DNA of 64,000 bases from Chamaecyparis obtusa (Eukaryota; Streptophyta; Pinopsida; Cupressales; Cupressaceae): assembly GCA_027943335.1 (NCBI GenBank), contig BSBK01006751.1, positions 617,501-681,500 of the forward strand, written 5' to 3'. The position numbers and the translations under genes were made by a program. Below the pieces are notes generated by a model. That model searched no databases and was not told the origin of the DNA. It was given only the letters and a program-made list of their open reading frames with translations. This document shows positions 48,526 to 62,377 of the stretch, piece after piece (position 1 is the stretch's first letter; each line of letters begins with the position of its first letter).

Positions 48526-49058
48526 CACATAACAACATAATGAAAGGCATGAAAGGAAAGGAAAATATAGTATCAAAGTAGAATATCATGAAACACTAGG
48601 AAACATGAGCAAGGTTGTGGTCATCTCCTCAAAAACTCTAAAACAAATATGTGATCGTTTCAAGGACTAGTACAACTTACTTGTGAAGTAGACGAGCATG
48701 AACAACAAAATGGAGAGGACTATCAACTAGTGGATGGAGAAATTTAATGGATGGGTAAGTACCAAAGTCCTTCCAGAAGGTTATTTACTCATATATTACA
48801 TAAATCAATGTTCTTAAGAAATAAATATTGCCTAGATATCCTTTGTGATTTAAAGGTGTTTATTTTTATTAGGTAGATTAGAAGCCAAATTTTGACTCTA
48901 TCAATCAAAAACCCAAAAAATTTCCCAAATTACTGAGACTGAGAAATCTCTTTACTAAATATTGGAACCTAGTTACCTTAGAAAATATTTGGGAGGCACT
49001 ATGATCTCTTCTCAGAATAGAAGAAGTCTTTTTCTTTGGAAAACTAGATGCAGAGGTG
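48526..49058. other. Non-coding spacer
   Basis: No gene or repeat recognised between the copia element and the TRIM. Confidence 0.4.
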
Positions 49059-49063
49059 AAAAT

Positions 49064-49416
49064 TATTGGAATCATTTTTTGTTGTGTCAAAACCTTGAAC
49101 TGTCAATGCCTGATACAAATGTTAGATTTAACCTAACCCATGGGTGACAGTTAAGCCATGTCATGAGTCCGTAAGGAGGTGTTGACCACCAAATCAATAA
49201 TCTCCCCCTCAGAACTGACCGAGCCTTCAACACCAACTGAAGGGGGACTCAAACTTGTGAAACAAAGCTTTGATACCAATTGTTAGAATCATTTGCCGTT
49301 GCATCAAAAGATTGAACTATCAACGCCCGGTACAAACACCAGATTCAACCTGACCCATGGGAAGCGGTTAAGCCATGTCACGAGTCCGCAAGGAGGTGCT
49401 GAACACCAAGTCAACA
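49064..49416 (-). mobile_element. TRIM (miniature LTR retrotransposon), 353 bp
   Basis: Two direct repeats of exactly 136 bp (49064-49199 and 49281-49416) enclose an 81-bp interior, with AAAAT on both sides (49059-49063 and 49417-49421). On the - strand the better copy starts TGTTGACTTGG and ends GATTCTAACA (TG...CA). It is followed at once by a PBS reading TGGTATCAAAGC (49268-49279), one base from the initiator-tRNA-Met complement. A GAGGGGGAGAT polypurine tract (about 49200-49210) sits directly before the second LTR. No coding capacity, so movement would need proteins from another element. The second LTR has decayed ends (TA...TA). Confidence 0.92.
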
Positions 49417-49421
49417 AAAAT

Positions 49422-50628
49422 AATGGTAGATCTCGATATGTATTTCCACTTTCTAGATACCTTATAAATTAACACCAAAAAGGGTAGATGTACAAAAAAA
49501 CTAGAAGTGGATATGTGTAAAAAGGGGGGCAGATACATCCTAGGTCAAGGATATACTACAAGCTACTCAAAGATTACATAAAGAAACAATGTAAATGGAC
49601 AAGAATTCCCCAACTTGATATCCTGTACACAATGTAAGGAGAAAAAAATAATACAAATAAATCGTCATACAAAAACATAATTAGGAGGATAAATAGTGGA
49701 ACAAAGAACCATAATTTGGGTATAAAAGAAGGGGGACATAGAAAAAACCAATAGAAAAGGAAAATATGATAGGAAAGGTCTTCTCCAATAGAGAAAAAAA
49801 TAGAATAGAGATTCAAGATAAGATGACACATCTAATTACCAAAATAAATATTTTACGTAAAGAAATTGATAGGCAACTCCAAATACTTCTAAAATAAGCA
49901 ATAATAATAAGTAGTAGTTGAGGGAAAAAAAGGGTTCAAACCAATCTCACAATGAAAAACACAAAACTACTATTAGAACCCCCCAAATAGAATCCAACAA
50001 AGAAAAGATTTAGTTTCCACAAAATGGATAAAACTTAGGAAAAAAAAACATAACTAGGAAAAAAATTCTTGAAACAAAAGAGGGAATGAGAAATTATCAA
50101 GAAGGTAGATGAGATAAAGCTAGTGGGAAGTCCCTTCAAGATAGAATATAGATAGAGGGAAGGTAATATTCTAGAAAAGAAGAGAAATCAAGGAGTCCAT
50201 AAGAGGGCATAGGAGAAGAAGAAAATATACAAGAGGAGATCAACATGACCGTGGAGTTGTAAGTGGCGTGTGAATTCTTAGTATTTGTCTCAAATAGCAT
50301 AACAAGAGAATTAATCAATACAAAAGGAGAAGCAAGCTCTAATTCATAAACTATTGGATATGGATGAAATCAAGGAGTCAGAATGGGGATCCCTATTTGG
50401 ACATTTGGAAATTCAGGAGGAAGGGGGAGATTAGAAGGAAAATAACCTTGGGTTGTACCAAAATTTTCCAAACAAGAGCAAATGAGATTGTAGGGAGCTT
50501 ATAAGGAATAGGAGAGGTAGGAAATCATTTTCTAAGGTAAGATTGAAAAAGGATGGGGAGACAGAGGACCAAGAAAAAATAACTACACTAATACAATAAT
50601 GGAAGGGAAACACCCTTCCCCAAGAGCC
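49422..50628. other. Non-coding, purine-rich spacer upstream of a LINE relic
   Basis: A- and G-rich sequence with no open frame of note on the + strand. It may contain the ORF1 and leader of the decayed LINE that follows, but I cannot recognise them. The - strand frames opposite it are T/C-rich artefacts. Confidence 0.4.
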
Positions 50629-53600
50629 ATGATACTCTTAATGTGGAATTTTAGGGGCGTGCATAACCCTAACAAACAATGCTTGGTTAAACTCATAATA
50701 TAAAAAATAAAGGAAAACATTTTGTTGATGCAAGAGACAAAAATGACCAATGAGGAAATGCATGTGTTCATAATAAATCTACGTTATTGGAAATAAAAAT
50801 GGGTCTAGGAAGAGGGGGCCTCTAGTAGACTAACAATGTTTTGGAAACCAAGATTGGTATCCTTTGAGAAACTAACATAAGGGAAAAATTGAATTGGAAG
50901 AATGATCAGGAGTCTAAATGAAAATCTAAGTTTTATGTTCATCAATGCATATGGACTAGTTTGTAAAAAATATAAGAGAGAACAATAAGGAGAATCAAAT
51001 AACTTCTTATCTGTGTTCCCCTCTCCTCATACAATAATTGAGGGAGAATTAAATGCAATGATTCACCTCTAAGATAAGAGAGGATGAATACAAAGGATGA
51101 GTCAATTCCAAATTGATTACAAATAATGGGTTAGGATAATTTTCTTTCTAAAATTTGAGACAGAGAATGTAGTTTTCACATGGAACAATAGAAGGCTATG
51201 CTTCAGTCATAAAGTAAAAAAGTTGGATAGGTTCTTCCTTTAAGGGGAGCTCTTGATCTTTCCATTTGGATGTAAGGCATCCATTCTTCCATGCCCAATG
51301 TCATATCACTTCCCAGTATAGCTAGAGATAATAGGAGACAAGTAATCATTATGTAGTCATTTTAAGTTTGAGAATATGTGGATGAGGGACAAAAATAATT
51401 AGCTCAATTGAAAGCTGGTGAGGGGAATAATACCATGTTGCATAAAAAATCTTCTTCCTTTGTGGCTAATCTAAAAGAAATCAAATAGTGTCTCTTGAAA
51501 TGGAACAAATAATACTTTAAGGATATTTTCTCATAAAAATAGGAATTAGAAAAAGAATTGGAAGCCCTATATCCACAATGCCACTAAACATAAAAGAAAT
51601 GTGAATAGGATTATTAGACTTAAAAAATAGGATGGAACCTACACCAAAGATTCATAAGAGATTTCTAAGAATGCAATTTCATACTTCAAAAACAATCTTA
51701 ATATTTGTGAAGGTTCAAATGAGGGGAATCAATACAAATTCCTAAATAATATACCAAGATTACTGATAAAAGAAAATCATATCATGAAAATTATTCACAG
51801 AAGAAGTGGAGATAGTGCTAAAACAATTACATCTTGATAAAGCCATGGGTCTTGATGTATTCTCAATTGGATTCTTCCACAAGTGTTGGCATATAATGGC
51901 TAATGACCTGGTTGAGGCTATTGAAGTGACTAAGAACTCTAGGAGATTCTTTAAGGAAATTAACAAAACTTTTATATTTCTCATCCCCAAGAAAGAGAAT
52001 GCAACAAGTTTGGGTGAATTTAGACCCAATTCTCTTTGTAATACCATCTAAAAGATTATGGTGAAGGTAACAAAAAATGGTTTTAAATAGATTCTCCCTT
52101 ACATCATCTTCAAAAAAAATTGGTTTTGTCTATGGGAGATCAATTTTAGATAGAAAAATCATTGCATAATAAGCTATTCATTTGATTCAGAATAACAATG
52201 TGCCTAGTATGCTCATCAAGTTTGATATCAAGAAAGCCTATGATAAGGTAGATTGAATATTTCTCTATAAATTCCTTGAGGCCTTTGTATTTAGAAAATA
52301 TTTGGTGATTTGGATTTTTCACTATATATTAAGCCCCATATTCTCTATCCTAGTCAATGGATCCTCGAAAGGTCTCTTTGAGGTCTCAAGTGGTCTGAGG
52401 CAAGGGGATCCTCTCTCCCCATTTTTATTGATAATCATGACAAAGGCATTAGAGAGGAATTTTAGAATATCAAAAGAGACTAGATGGAGTAAAAATTAAA
52501 AAATGGTATGAAAGCCATCACACATCAACAATTTTTATAATGAAGCAATACTTGTTGGAGTAGGAAAGAAGAGGGAAGCTCTCCTATATAGGAAAATTAT
52601 AAGACAATATGCCTTTATTTTGGGACAAATGGTAAGTCATGAGAAATTAGAAGTCTTCTTCTTCTTAGTGGAACCCAATAAAGAAGCAGAAATTTTAAAT
52701 ATTTTGGGTTTGAGAGAAAGTAAACTAATGTCCATCTATCTTTGACTAACTCTAGACAAGGGACTCTACTCTTCAAAACTATGGGCATACAAAACTAGAA
52801 AAACATCTATCCTCTTGGAAAGGCGAGTGACTCTCCTAGGCCAAGAGATTAGTAATATTGAAAGCTATGATATCTACACTCTCCCACCACCTACTTTCTT
52901 ATATTTCACTCATAGCAGGAGAAAACACAAAGCTAACATAGAACATGAGGAAATTTTATTGGTAGGAACTAGTTGAAAAGAAGAAAATAGTTATGATCTA
53001 TTGGAATTAAATTTGCAGGCATGGGAGGTAGGAGGTTTTAGGCTCGGGAATCAATTATGAAAAATAAGGTGTCGGGGAAAAAAATTGTGTGGAGAATACA
53101 TAAGGAACCACATTGAATTGAGAAAAACTTCTTCACAACAAGTATTTAGAGAGCAACGAGCCTAGTAGAATCTTTATAACCCTGAATCCACCTAAAGGAT
53201 CTAGAGTATAGAACTTCATATTGAATTGTAGATTAGTAATAAATGGACACCTTTCTTGGGATACTTTGGATTAAAGAGACACCCTCTTTTGTGAATATTC
53301 ATGGGGGGACACCTTACTATAGATAACATGATAGACACAACAAGGATCAAAGACAAGACTAAGAAAATTCAAGGATCAAAAGTTAGGGATTATGTTGAGA
53401 TAGATGAAAAAAAACCATCCAATGAATGAAAATGGAAGAATGTGGAGGGACTTTCCCTACCAAAAAATGATATTGACCAATTGAATTAGATACTTAAGGA
53501 CAAAGTTTTAGCCTTTGGATATGGGCAAGATAAATTAGTATGGATTAGGTCAAAAATATATTAATATAATACAAGAGACATATATAACACTATCATTCAT

Positions 53601-54630
53601 AAGATGCAAATCCAAAAGATAGAGTTACCATTGAATATTTATTGGAGTAAGAAATGCATGCCCAAATGAGGAGTGTTTGCATTGGTGGCTTTGAAATGAA
53701 GAATACTTATAGTAGAATAGTTTATAAAGATAGGGTTTTGAAGTACCTTCAAGGTGTGCCCTATGTAAAAGGGAAAAATAATCCTGGTGAATCACTTACT
53801 TCTTGGGTGTCCCTTTCCCCAAATATTTTGGAGGTGTTTATGTACCAAATTGGGATGAGCTAAAACTCTTCCAAATGATGTAACGTGTCTGTTTAAAAGT
53901 TGGCAATATATGAATAAGACATGCCTATTTGGGGGTTTATGGGTAAGCAGTACCTTATTATTATAGTGGGAGATATGGAAGGAAAGGAATCTAGGAGAAT
54001 ATTTCAAGAGAAGAAAATGAATAATGAAGCACTATTAAACAAAATTGAATCTTCTATTGTAGAAGAAAAGCGACCAACAAAAGAAATTCCACACATATCA
54101 AGAAAGGGATTCAATTCAAAAAATGGGATAGTAAAATAAACAGATGGTATGGCTTGAGAGTCCCATCTTTTTTTGGAATTTGGGGTGAAGATAGTGAAAA
54201 TGAAAGGCAATAATGCCTGTGGAAAACTCCCTAGCATGGATGATTCAAGTTAAATTTTGATGGAGCTTCACATGGAAACCCACAACCCTCAAGAGCAAGA
54301 AGCATTGTACACTTTTGGGATGGATCGATGTTGGCCAATATTGAAATTCCATTAGAAGAGAAAACCAACAACATTGAGAATTTAAGAGCTCTAAATGAAG
54401 GAATTATATTATGTAAGGATTTGGAGATCACCAAACTAGAGATTGAAGAAGATATTGCAATAGTAGTGAATGCAGTTAGAACTAGATCGACACCCAATTG
54501 GAAACTAGGAGCATTACTAGAGAGATCTCTTGAATTATTGGTATTCTTTAAGGAGGTGACGAATAATTGTGTCTATAGGGAGGCCAATAAAGAAGAAGAT
54601 AACATGGCCAATTCAACAGTAGATGGATAA
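50629..54630 (+). pseudogene. Second LINE ORF2 relic, heavily decayed
   Basis: Same domain order as the LINE at 27 kb but much older. Endonuclease: MILLMWNFRGVHNPNK (50629) and LLMQETKMTNEE (about 50720), then FINAYG and a GELNAM remnant of GDFNAI (about 51045). Reverse transcriptase: LHLDKAMGLD (51827), NKTFIFLIPKK, FDIKKAYDKV (52221), GLRQGDPLSPFLL (52393); the FADD region is reduced to FYNE (about 52530). Traces of the zinc-binding region lie at about 53680-53830. RNase H: LNFDGASHGNP (54251) and NIENLRALNEGI in a final open stretch of 100 codons ending 54630. Stops and frame changes occur throughout. No target duplication could be located. Confidence 0.88.
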
Positions 54631-57600
54631 GTGGTAGGAAGGATTGGCCCACTATAATTACATAGACAACAAGGAAAATCTCTTAATTCCTAAATAAGTT
54701 AGAGAGGAAACATGAAGAAACACAATAAATTTATGATATATGAGTTGGAATCAGATAACCATCCAAGGTGGATTACCTTGGAAGATAATCAAACTCCAAT
54801 GAGAAACCAAGTTTAGTAATTTGAGATCACCATAATGGCATGGTCATCCCTTTGTAGCTGGGAAAGAGTAATATACCACCATAATGGCATGGTCATCCCT
54901 TTATGGTTGGGAAGGAGAAATATAGAATAATGATAGAAATTTATGACAATGAATTTGTCAAGCACGTCGAGTAATTAAGAAAAATCTTGAAGATTTAAAA
55001 CTTGACAAACTATGGGGCAGTAATATAAAGAAAGGACATTATGTTTAGGTAAGTTGGGGGAGGCCTTCACATAAGCCAACTTGAGTAAAGCATATTGAAG
55101 GACATGTGCTTATTTTAGGTGAGTAATGTTAAGGGAATCCACACATCTGAAGCTAAATCTATCTAGATGCAAGACAAGGAGAATAACAACTTGTGTAAAA
55201 ATGATGATGCATTCATGAGCTCCCTCACCAAGAAAGAAAGGATGAAAGAGAGGCATGTTTTCTATAAATAGACTCTCAAGAAAGCTCCATACACACATTA
55301 GCTTTGGTCTTTATTCTCCCTTCTTGCCCTCAACTTTGCATTTTTCTCTCATAGACTCTCCCATCAGGTTGGTTTCAAATAAAAGGTGAATTTCATCCAT
55401 ATTTGAAATAAAGGTGAAGAGACTCAAATCAGTGATGAATTACTCTCATGATCTAATTATCTACACAGTTAGAAAGATCTTGGGAGGGGAATTTTCATTC
55501 TCTAGTCATCGCTATAGAGTAAACACATATATCTTTGTAGTGTTTTTGGAAACCCTTCTAATGGTGGGGGAATCCAAGGTGGCAACCAAGTAGTTATGCC
55601 AAAATGTGTTCAAAGATGACATCTTAGGGGGACTTGACTTGATCATGGCTAATGTGGATGGAGAGCTAAGAATTCCCTACTTAAAGGAAATTTTTGGTTA
55701 GACTAAAGGGTAAATAAGTGTAAAAAATAATAGTGCTCACAATATGGGACTCAGATTCCTTTAAGCTCATAAAATCCATCATTAGGAGAAATGTGGATTT
55801 CTTGCAAAATTTGTTGGGGTTGAAACTGAATGAAGGTGGAGAATATATCAAAATATATAAAAGGGATAAAGGCCTTGATAGTGAATATGAGGATAAGGAA
55901 TCTGGAGTGGATATTAGGGAGGAGATGTCAGACGTGGTAGGTGTTGTTCAACTTGGGCCAATCCGAAGAGATGCTAGACCTGACCGACCAAGTCTTCACC
56001 TGCAGACAAGAGTGCAACCAATTAACCTCTCTATTGTTACTATTTTCTATAAGCTATTGTAAGTTTTTTAAGTAGGTATATGTAGTATGATTAAAATGTA
56101 TAAGGTATAAAACAATCATAACTATATATGTATCCAGAATAGACATTCTAGGTCCTTGCTATAATAGGGGAATTTTTTTTCCAAGGTAATTTTGTAATGA
56201 GGTGTTTTGGTATCAGGAAAATTTTGGCGCAACAAGTTGGAATCTTAGAATGTGACTTAGATGCCCTACATATAACTAAGTAAAATTATCTTTTAGTACT
56301 ATTATAAAATCTTCCATAGCTTACACACACTCACATAATACTTTAATCTATACATAATATAATATTAATCATATATATGGATTAAGTTAAATAATATATT
56401 ATAATATTTAATATAACATTAATATATAAAATATTAATATATAAATTAATTAATTTATAGTATATAAATAAATTATATAGAATACATATATCCTTTAATA
56501 CTACTATTAATCTATTTTATATATAATTAATACTAAGATTAATTATAAATAAATTATTATTATTCTACTAATTCATATAAATTAGTTAATTTAAATTTAA
56601 AATCTATTTACGAACTTATAATTAGTTTTTTATTAATGATATTTATGTACGTGTATGTATATACAAAAAAAAAGTTACATTTAGTTTGAAAGGGTGTTTT
56701 TGTTTTTTATTTTATTATAAATTATTACAAAATATTTTCTTCAAATTTATTTTTACAATTTAGAAACTTAAAAAAATTGCATATAAAACTTTAGAAAAGT
56801 GAACTTAAAAATAAAATAAAAAATAACAACTTTTAATTGGATGAAGTAATTTTTAATATAAAAATATAATTATCAGTTGTGATATAGAATTAGTTTCTCC
56901 TTAAATTTTGGCCAATGGAATTGTCATAAAGTATTTTACCAATTTAAAAACTTGAAAAATATACATATAGATTATATAAAAATTTAATTTTATAATTGAT
57001 TTTTTTTGCACCAAAACATAAAATGGTATAGACCATAATGCACTACTCAATAAGTGAATCAATTTGGCAAACATATAATTAAGAATCTTTAATGCATAAC
57101 CATATAAGTCTCTTTAAGAAAAATAATAATAATTTAGAAGTCTAATTACTCATGCATTTGGTCATTTCCAATATACGAGTATGTTGTTTTATTGTAAGAA
57201 CTACTTATGTTTTTTTTTGTTTTTTTATTTTATTTTTATTTTTTAGTGTTGTTGCACTATGTCTAAGGTCACAAAAGTCAAGAATGTAAATTTGTAGAGT
57301 AAAAAATTATAAAATTCAAATTAATTTTTATATTATTAATGTATTTTATCTTCTTTTATTTTTATAATATAATAAATACTATTATGATGGCTATAATAGT
57401 GTTTAATATAGATCACAACAAAATATTAATGGACAACATTCTTGTTTTGATATTGCTAATATAAAAAACAAAATATTAATAGAGTTAAAATTTAAGTCTC
57501 AAATTTATATTTGAATATTCATTAGACAATAATATTATAAAGATTAAAATTTAAAATAAAATAATTAATTTATATTAGTTTAATTATACTAAATATAATC

Positions 57601-58199
57601 AAACATTTATTTATTAAATTATGAAGAAAAAAATATTGTTAAGTTTGAAAGTAACATTCTAATGATTTCAATTTATTCTAATACTAGGAAAAATTTATTA
57701 TGTGCAAAATCATTATTATTTTAATAAATTTTTTTTTAAAAAAATTAAAAATGAATTAACATGTTTCAAAAAAATTCTACATAAAATAATTAAATAGTGT
57801 AACTATTTACATATTTACTATATGTTTTTATTATGAATAAAAAAATTCTATTTAGATTTAATAAAGAATTAAAACATATCTTATGATATATATTACTCAC
57901 TCTTCCACTAAATGTAAATATATTTAACTTTTGAATATTAAATATTTTTCTTAAATAAAATAAAATAATTCTAAATTCTTAATTTAAATTTTTTTCTTAT
58001 ATTAAAACATAACTATTACTATTGTAATTAAATAATAATTATTCTATCTACTATTTTTTAACATTAATATTTATCATAAATGTATTTTAAATTTTAATAC
58101 AAATAAAACTACAAAATTGAAAAATGCTAAGGAAATAAGAAAATAGAATGTAAAAGCCTCTCTACATTAATCCTTCTTTTGTACCATGTCATGTCATGT
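54631..58199. other. Non-coding; short tandem duplication and AT-rich tract
   Basis: A 49-bp duplication 'caccataatggcatggtcat' occurs at 54828 and 54877. A 109-codon frame (55733-56062), and in another frame the stretch near 55620-55700 (DILGGLDLIMANVDGELRIP), look more protein-like than their surroundings. I cannot assign them to a family. From 56280 to 58130 the sequence is extremely AT-rich with no visible features. Confidence 0.4.
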
Positions 58200-58363
58200 G
58201 GGCATTAATGAGAAGCACGCGTTTATTAAATTTCAATGTCTCAATTATTAAAGCATTCAAAATATTTATGGTCAAATAGGTGGGCATTAATAAGAAGCAT
58301 ACCTTTATTAAATTTCAATGTCTCAATTATTAAAGCATTCAAAATATTTATGGTTAATAGCAT
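58200..58363. repeat. 82-bp tandem duplication
   Basis: 'gggcattaat.agaagca' at 58200 recurs at 58282, and both continue through 'tttcaatgtctcaattatta' and 'aaagcattcaaaatatttat' with few differences. Confidence 0.9.
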
Positions 58364-58885
58364 TTCTTCAAAATTTGTGTATAAGATCCCAAATTTATTA
58401 GCCAATCAAAGTGAAGAAAAATAATTTTGAGGATTTTGTAACTTAAAAATTCGACACGTATGCTTTACAAAAAAATTAAAAAATTTTTAAAAATAAAAAT
58501 ATTCAATTGTAATTGGTTGAATTAATTTTTTTTAATAATTAGTTAAGAGAAGCATAACAAAACTTACATTATTGATATAATTGAAATACAAAAATTTAAT
58601 GTGTTAAAAATATGATAAAATTTCAACATCTCATTCATTTATACATTAACCATTCCAATACAAACCAATAGAAAAATAAACAAATCACATTTATGAAATT
58701 AATAAAAATAATAACTGCTAAGATTTTAATCCAAAAATTTTAAATTTATTATAATAATAATTAACTCAATAAATCAAAGAAAATCCACCCAATGAATACA
58801 TTATAATCAAAAGGATTGGAATAATAATTGTCTCACAAAAGTGCAAGGAAACATTTCTACAAACCTTCCTTGAAACTGGAATGAA
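58364..58885. other. AT-rich non-coding stretch
   Basis: Nothing recognised. Confidence 0.4.
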
Positions 58886-59065
58886 CATTACGAGCATAAA
58901 AGTTTATTTATTTATTATTTTTTTGAGCATAAAGTTTATTTATTTATTATTTTTTAGCAGAAAAGTTTTTTTTATTTATTAGAGCATAAAAGCTTATGTG
59001 GGCCAGCATAAAAGTTTATTTATTAATTATTTTGTAGAGCATTAAAGTTTATGTGGGCCCACATT
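58886..59065. repeat. Degenerate short tandem units 'gagcataaaagtttatttatt'
   Basis: About five units built on 'agcataaaagtttatttatt' followed by a T-rich run, near 58891, 58924, 58958, 58981 and 59009. Two units instead carry 'ttatgtgggcc'. Confidence 0.7.
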
Positions 59066-59402
59066 TGCCGCCCACGTTAATACGGAACGGAGTCTACTTC
59101 TAGAACGCACGCGCATTTGACTATAGAGGATTAGGACTTTGAATTTAAGCTAAATTTGAAAGGCTCATATGTTTTCTACCCAACCCACCATTAATTAAAG
59201 TGATGAATTATTTTAGCACATTTAAGGCCTTGAAAACTATCTAGTGCTATTCATACACACCATTCACTTCATCTCATGATGAAATCTACCACTTTTGACT
59301 TGTACAACAAAAATTGTACCTTACAATTGTCTATCAATTGGTGGGTTAGTAATGTAGGACATTATCTACTTTATATGTTTGACAATAATATAAGCATTAC
59401 AT

Positions 59403-60158
59403 AATTATAGGTCAAAATTCACAATCAATGTTGATTTTGCTTTTTTGTCAAGTAGGACTATATTAGTTCTATTGCAAGGTGCAAATTTTGTAAGGAAAGT
59501 TTGGTGTACATATTTATTGTTTCTTACATAAGTTATATAAGTCAAATTTCATACAATTCCAAATTTTACAAGTGCACCCTCCTTTGTATGTATGCTAAAT
59601 AGTCTATTCAAAATTTGTGTCACATCAAGATCTAACTAGATTATTCTTTAATACAATGTTATCTTTCACTTTCACTTTTGAGTCACTCCTGAGTGATGAA
59701 TGCATATGAGGATAATGTGTGCATTTTAATGCTTTAGTGTATTACACAGATATGAGGACAAATAGGTGTACATGGATTTTGATGTACACTTATTTGTCCT
59801 CGTATCCATGTAATACACTAAAATAAAAATGCACACATTAGCCTCATATGCATTCATCACTTAATATGACTCAAAAATGAAAGTGAAATATAACATTGTA
59901 TTAAAGAATAATCTTGTTAGATTTTGATGTGACATAGATTTTGAATAGAATGTTTAACATGCAAACAAAGGAAGATGTACCTATAAAAATTGCAATTGTG
60001 TGGAATTTGACTTATATAACTGTTGTATGAGACAATGAACATATACACCAAACTCATTACAAAATTCACACCTTACAATATAATGAATATGCTAATATGG
60101 CCCTAGCTAACAAAGAATAAAACCAACATTGATTATGATTTTTTTGATATATAATTAT
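59403..60158. repeat. Large inverted repeat (foldback), arms ~370 bp
   Basis: The left arm (about 59403-59779) and right arm (about 59784-60158) are reverse complements meeting at 'aggtgtacatgg' / 'tgatgtacactt'. Paired landmarks: 'aatacaatgttatctttcac' (59652) with its complement at 59890; 'atgaggacaaataggtgtac' with 'gtacacttatttgtcctcgt'; 'gacttatataa' in the right arm with 'ttatataagtc' in the left. Only about 4 bases separate the arms. No transposase; it could be a foldback-type non-autonomous element or a young hairpin locus. Confidence 0.85.
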
Positions 60159-60300
60159 TCTTCAATACAATGTTATCTTTCACTTTCACTCTTGAGTCAT
60201 TATTAAGTAATGATTGCATATAAAGATAATGTATGTATTATAATTATTTAGTTTATTACATGGATATGAGGACAGATAGGTGTGCATGTAGTTTTATATA
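60159..60300. repeat. Extra direct copy of part of the foldback arm
   Basis: 'ttcttcaatacaatgttatc' to 'atgaggacagataggtgtgc' repeats the left-arm segment 59645-59780 in the same orientation and lies directly after the right arm. It is more diverged than the two arms are from each other. Confidence 0.8.
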
Positions 60301-62377
60301 GAAGCCTATATCTTCTTTTTCAAAGGTTAAAGTAATTAAAAATTAAAACAAGGGTGGTATAGGTACAAGTTTTGTCACTTAGGGTAAGGTTAAAATTTAG
60401 AATACTCTTTGGTTATGTATTTGTTGTCTTTCAAATTGGTTGTATAGGAATGAGCACAGTTACTATCACAAGTGGCATTTATTTTTTAGTTGTCCAAAGC
60501 TCTTTCTATGCTCAATGTGTTTGCATGATTTGCTTCATTTTATCTCACCTAATTATTACCAACTTCCACTTGAAACATCAAAAGTGGTTCAAACAACTCT
60601 TTTATGATTGCACATGTGCATTTGAAGCTCTCAAGAATGACTTTGCACCTTAGACTGTTAAATTACTTGACCTCCTTTATTGAATGTAAAAATATGGCTT
60701 GCCCATCATATTTGTGAAATAATTTATTTACATCCAATTTATTTTAATTTAATACCAAATCGACTAGTTAAATAATTAAGCTAGGAAAGGTCAAACTCTG
60801 GGATATTTTAATTTGATTGTAATAATAAGTTTTTTTTTTTAATTGAAATAATGCAAATGAATACAATTAGGGAGACAGTAATAGGATACCAAAATATATC
60901 ACAGTAGCCTAAAAATAAACTTTCAATGAGATAAAATAGTAGCTACAAGCCCTTCTTAGAGTGAGGTTACGTGTTATAATAGTTGATGGAGTTATGCATG
61001 TCATTTTGTCTCACATTTGGAGATATAAGTGCAAAGCTATCTTTAATAATCTCAATGGTGCTCACCAAGAAGTTGCACTTTTAGGGCATTTTATTGTTTG
61101 ACTTCACTTTTTTCAACTATAGGTTACGACTGAAAAGAACTCAAAGATTGATTTTTAGATTTAACAAATCAAGCTACAGGTCAGGATTCTTTCATACAAC
61201 AACTTGAAAGGAGCGAACAATAGGGTCAAATTCGTTCATTCCATGTTCACTTGATTTGTAAATGCTTTAACAAGTAATAATGAGTTGTTTATTTTTATCA
61301 AACAAAAAGACCTATACAAAATAATTATAAAATGTTAATTGATTTGATGACCACCCTGACATGTATTTATGTAGTTCAATACAGTTATATAATGGCATAA
61401 TTGTTCTCTTGAGTAACTATATATCCATATAGAATAAACAATGTCTTTAAACATTTTTTATATTACACAACAAGAACTATTAACTAGATGTGGTAATGCA
61501 TACCTCAAAGTTATTCCAACGTACCAAAGTCATCAAAAGTTTAACAGATTGGTCTCACGCCATCACAAAACCTTCCCTTTAATGTGGGCCCATTTAATCC
61601 ATTAGTAGAAGCACTCATAACCTATTCACACAATGCTAGATATAGTTATGAGAATAAGGGGATTTCTACTTCTAGGTACATTTTATTTTCAAATAGTCTA
61701 TGTTCTTTTGAAGTCACAATGAGATTGTGAATGATTTCTAAACATGTATTGGAATGGATGGTGAGTAGCTATGAGGCCTCATTTAAAGATCACACACTAA
61801 GAATTGACTACTTAGGTACGAGTTCCATGAGGGGGCTTTAAGCTCTATTTTTTAGGAAGGGGTCCAAGGAGCCTTTTAATTCCTTATCTTACTTCAATCT
61901 CCTTACCATTTTCTCACATGATCAACCCACATATGCATACCATTTGTTCACATGACCTGCCCACATCTACATAGATGCTTGAGAGAAAAACATTAGTCAC
62001 ATCTTTTTTAAGGTTCAAATCACATAACACAATTTTTGTAAATATCTCAGCCTATATTCATATATGAACTACAAGTAGCAAGAAAATATATATACACATC
62101 CACTCAGATTTAACATGAATCTTACATAACATTAAGTGTGCAATTATAGAGTAAGTAATAACCAACAAATAGAAACTATATCATGGTAAATTGTAAGAAC
62201 CTAAGTGGTGTACAATTTCACAATCGGTTATTACCTACCCTACTCATTATAAATTGCATATTAGGACTTCATAATTGTACTTAATGTATACCTAAATTTG
62301 AATATGGGTGCTCTAATGCCTTCAAACTTTCTTGAAATCAAGGTAGGCCCTTAATTATAAGTGTTCTCTATTGAACA
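60301..62377. other. Non-coding spacer
   Basis: A 93-codon frame (60372-60653) ends WFKQLFYDCTCAFEALKNDFAP; I do not recognise it and it lacks neighbours that would support it. A T11-like run lies near 60831. Otherwise featureless. Confidence 0.35.

Noticed and set aside
49064..49416. Cassandra-type TRIM
   Set aside because: The 136-bp LTR shows no segment I recognise as 5S rRNA-derived, and it is shorter than Cassandra LTRs.
60372..60653. 93-codon open frame
   Set aside because: Cannot be assigned to a family and has no supporting context; kept only as a remark in the spacer.
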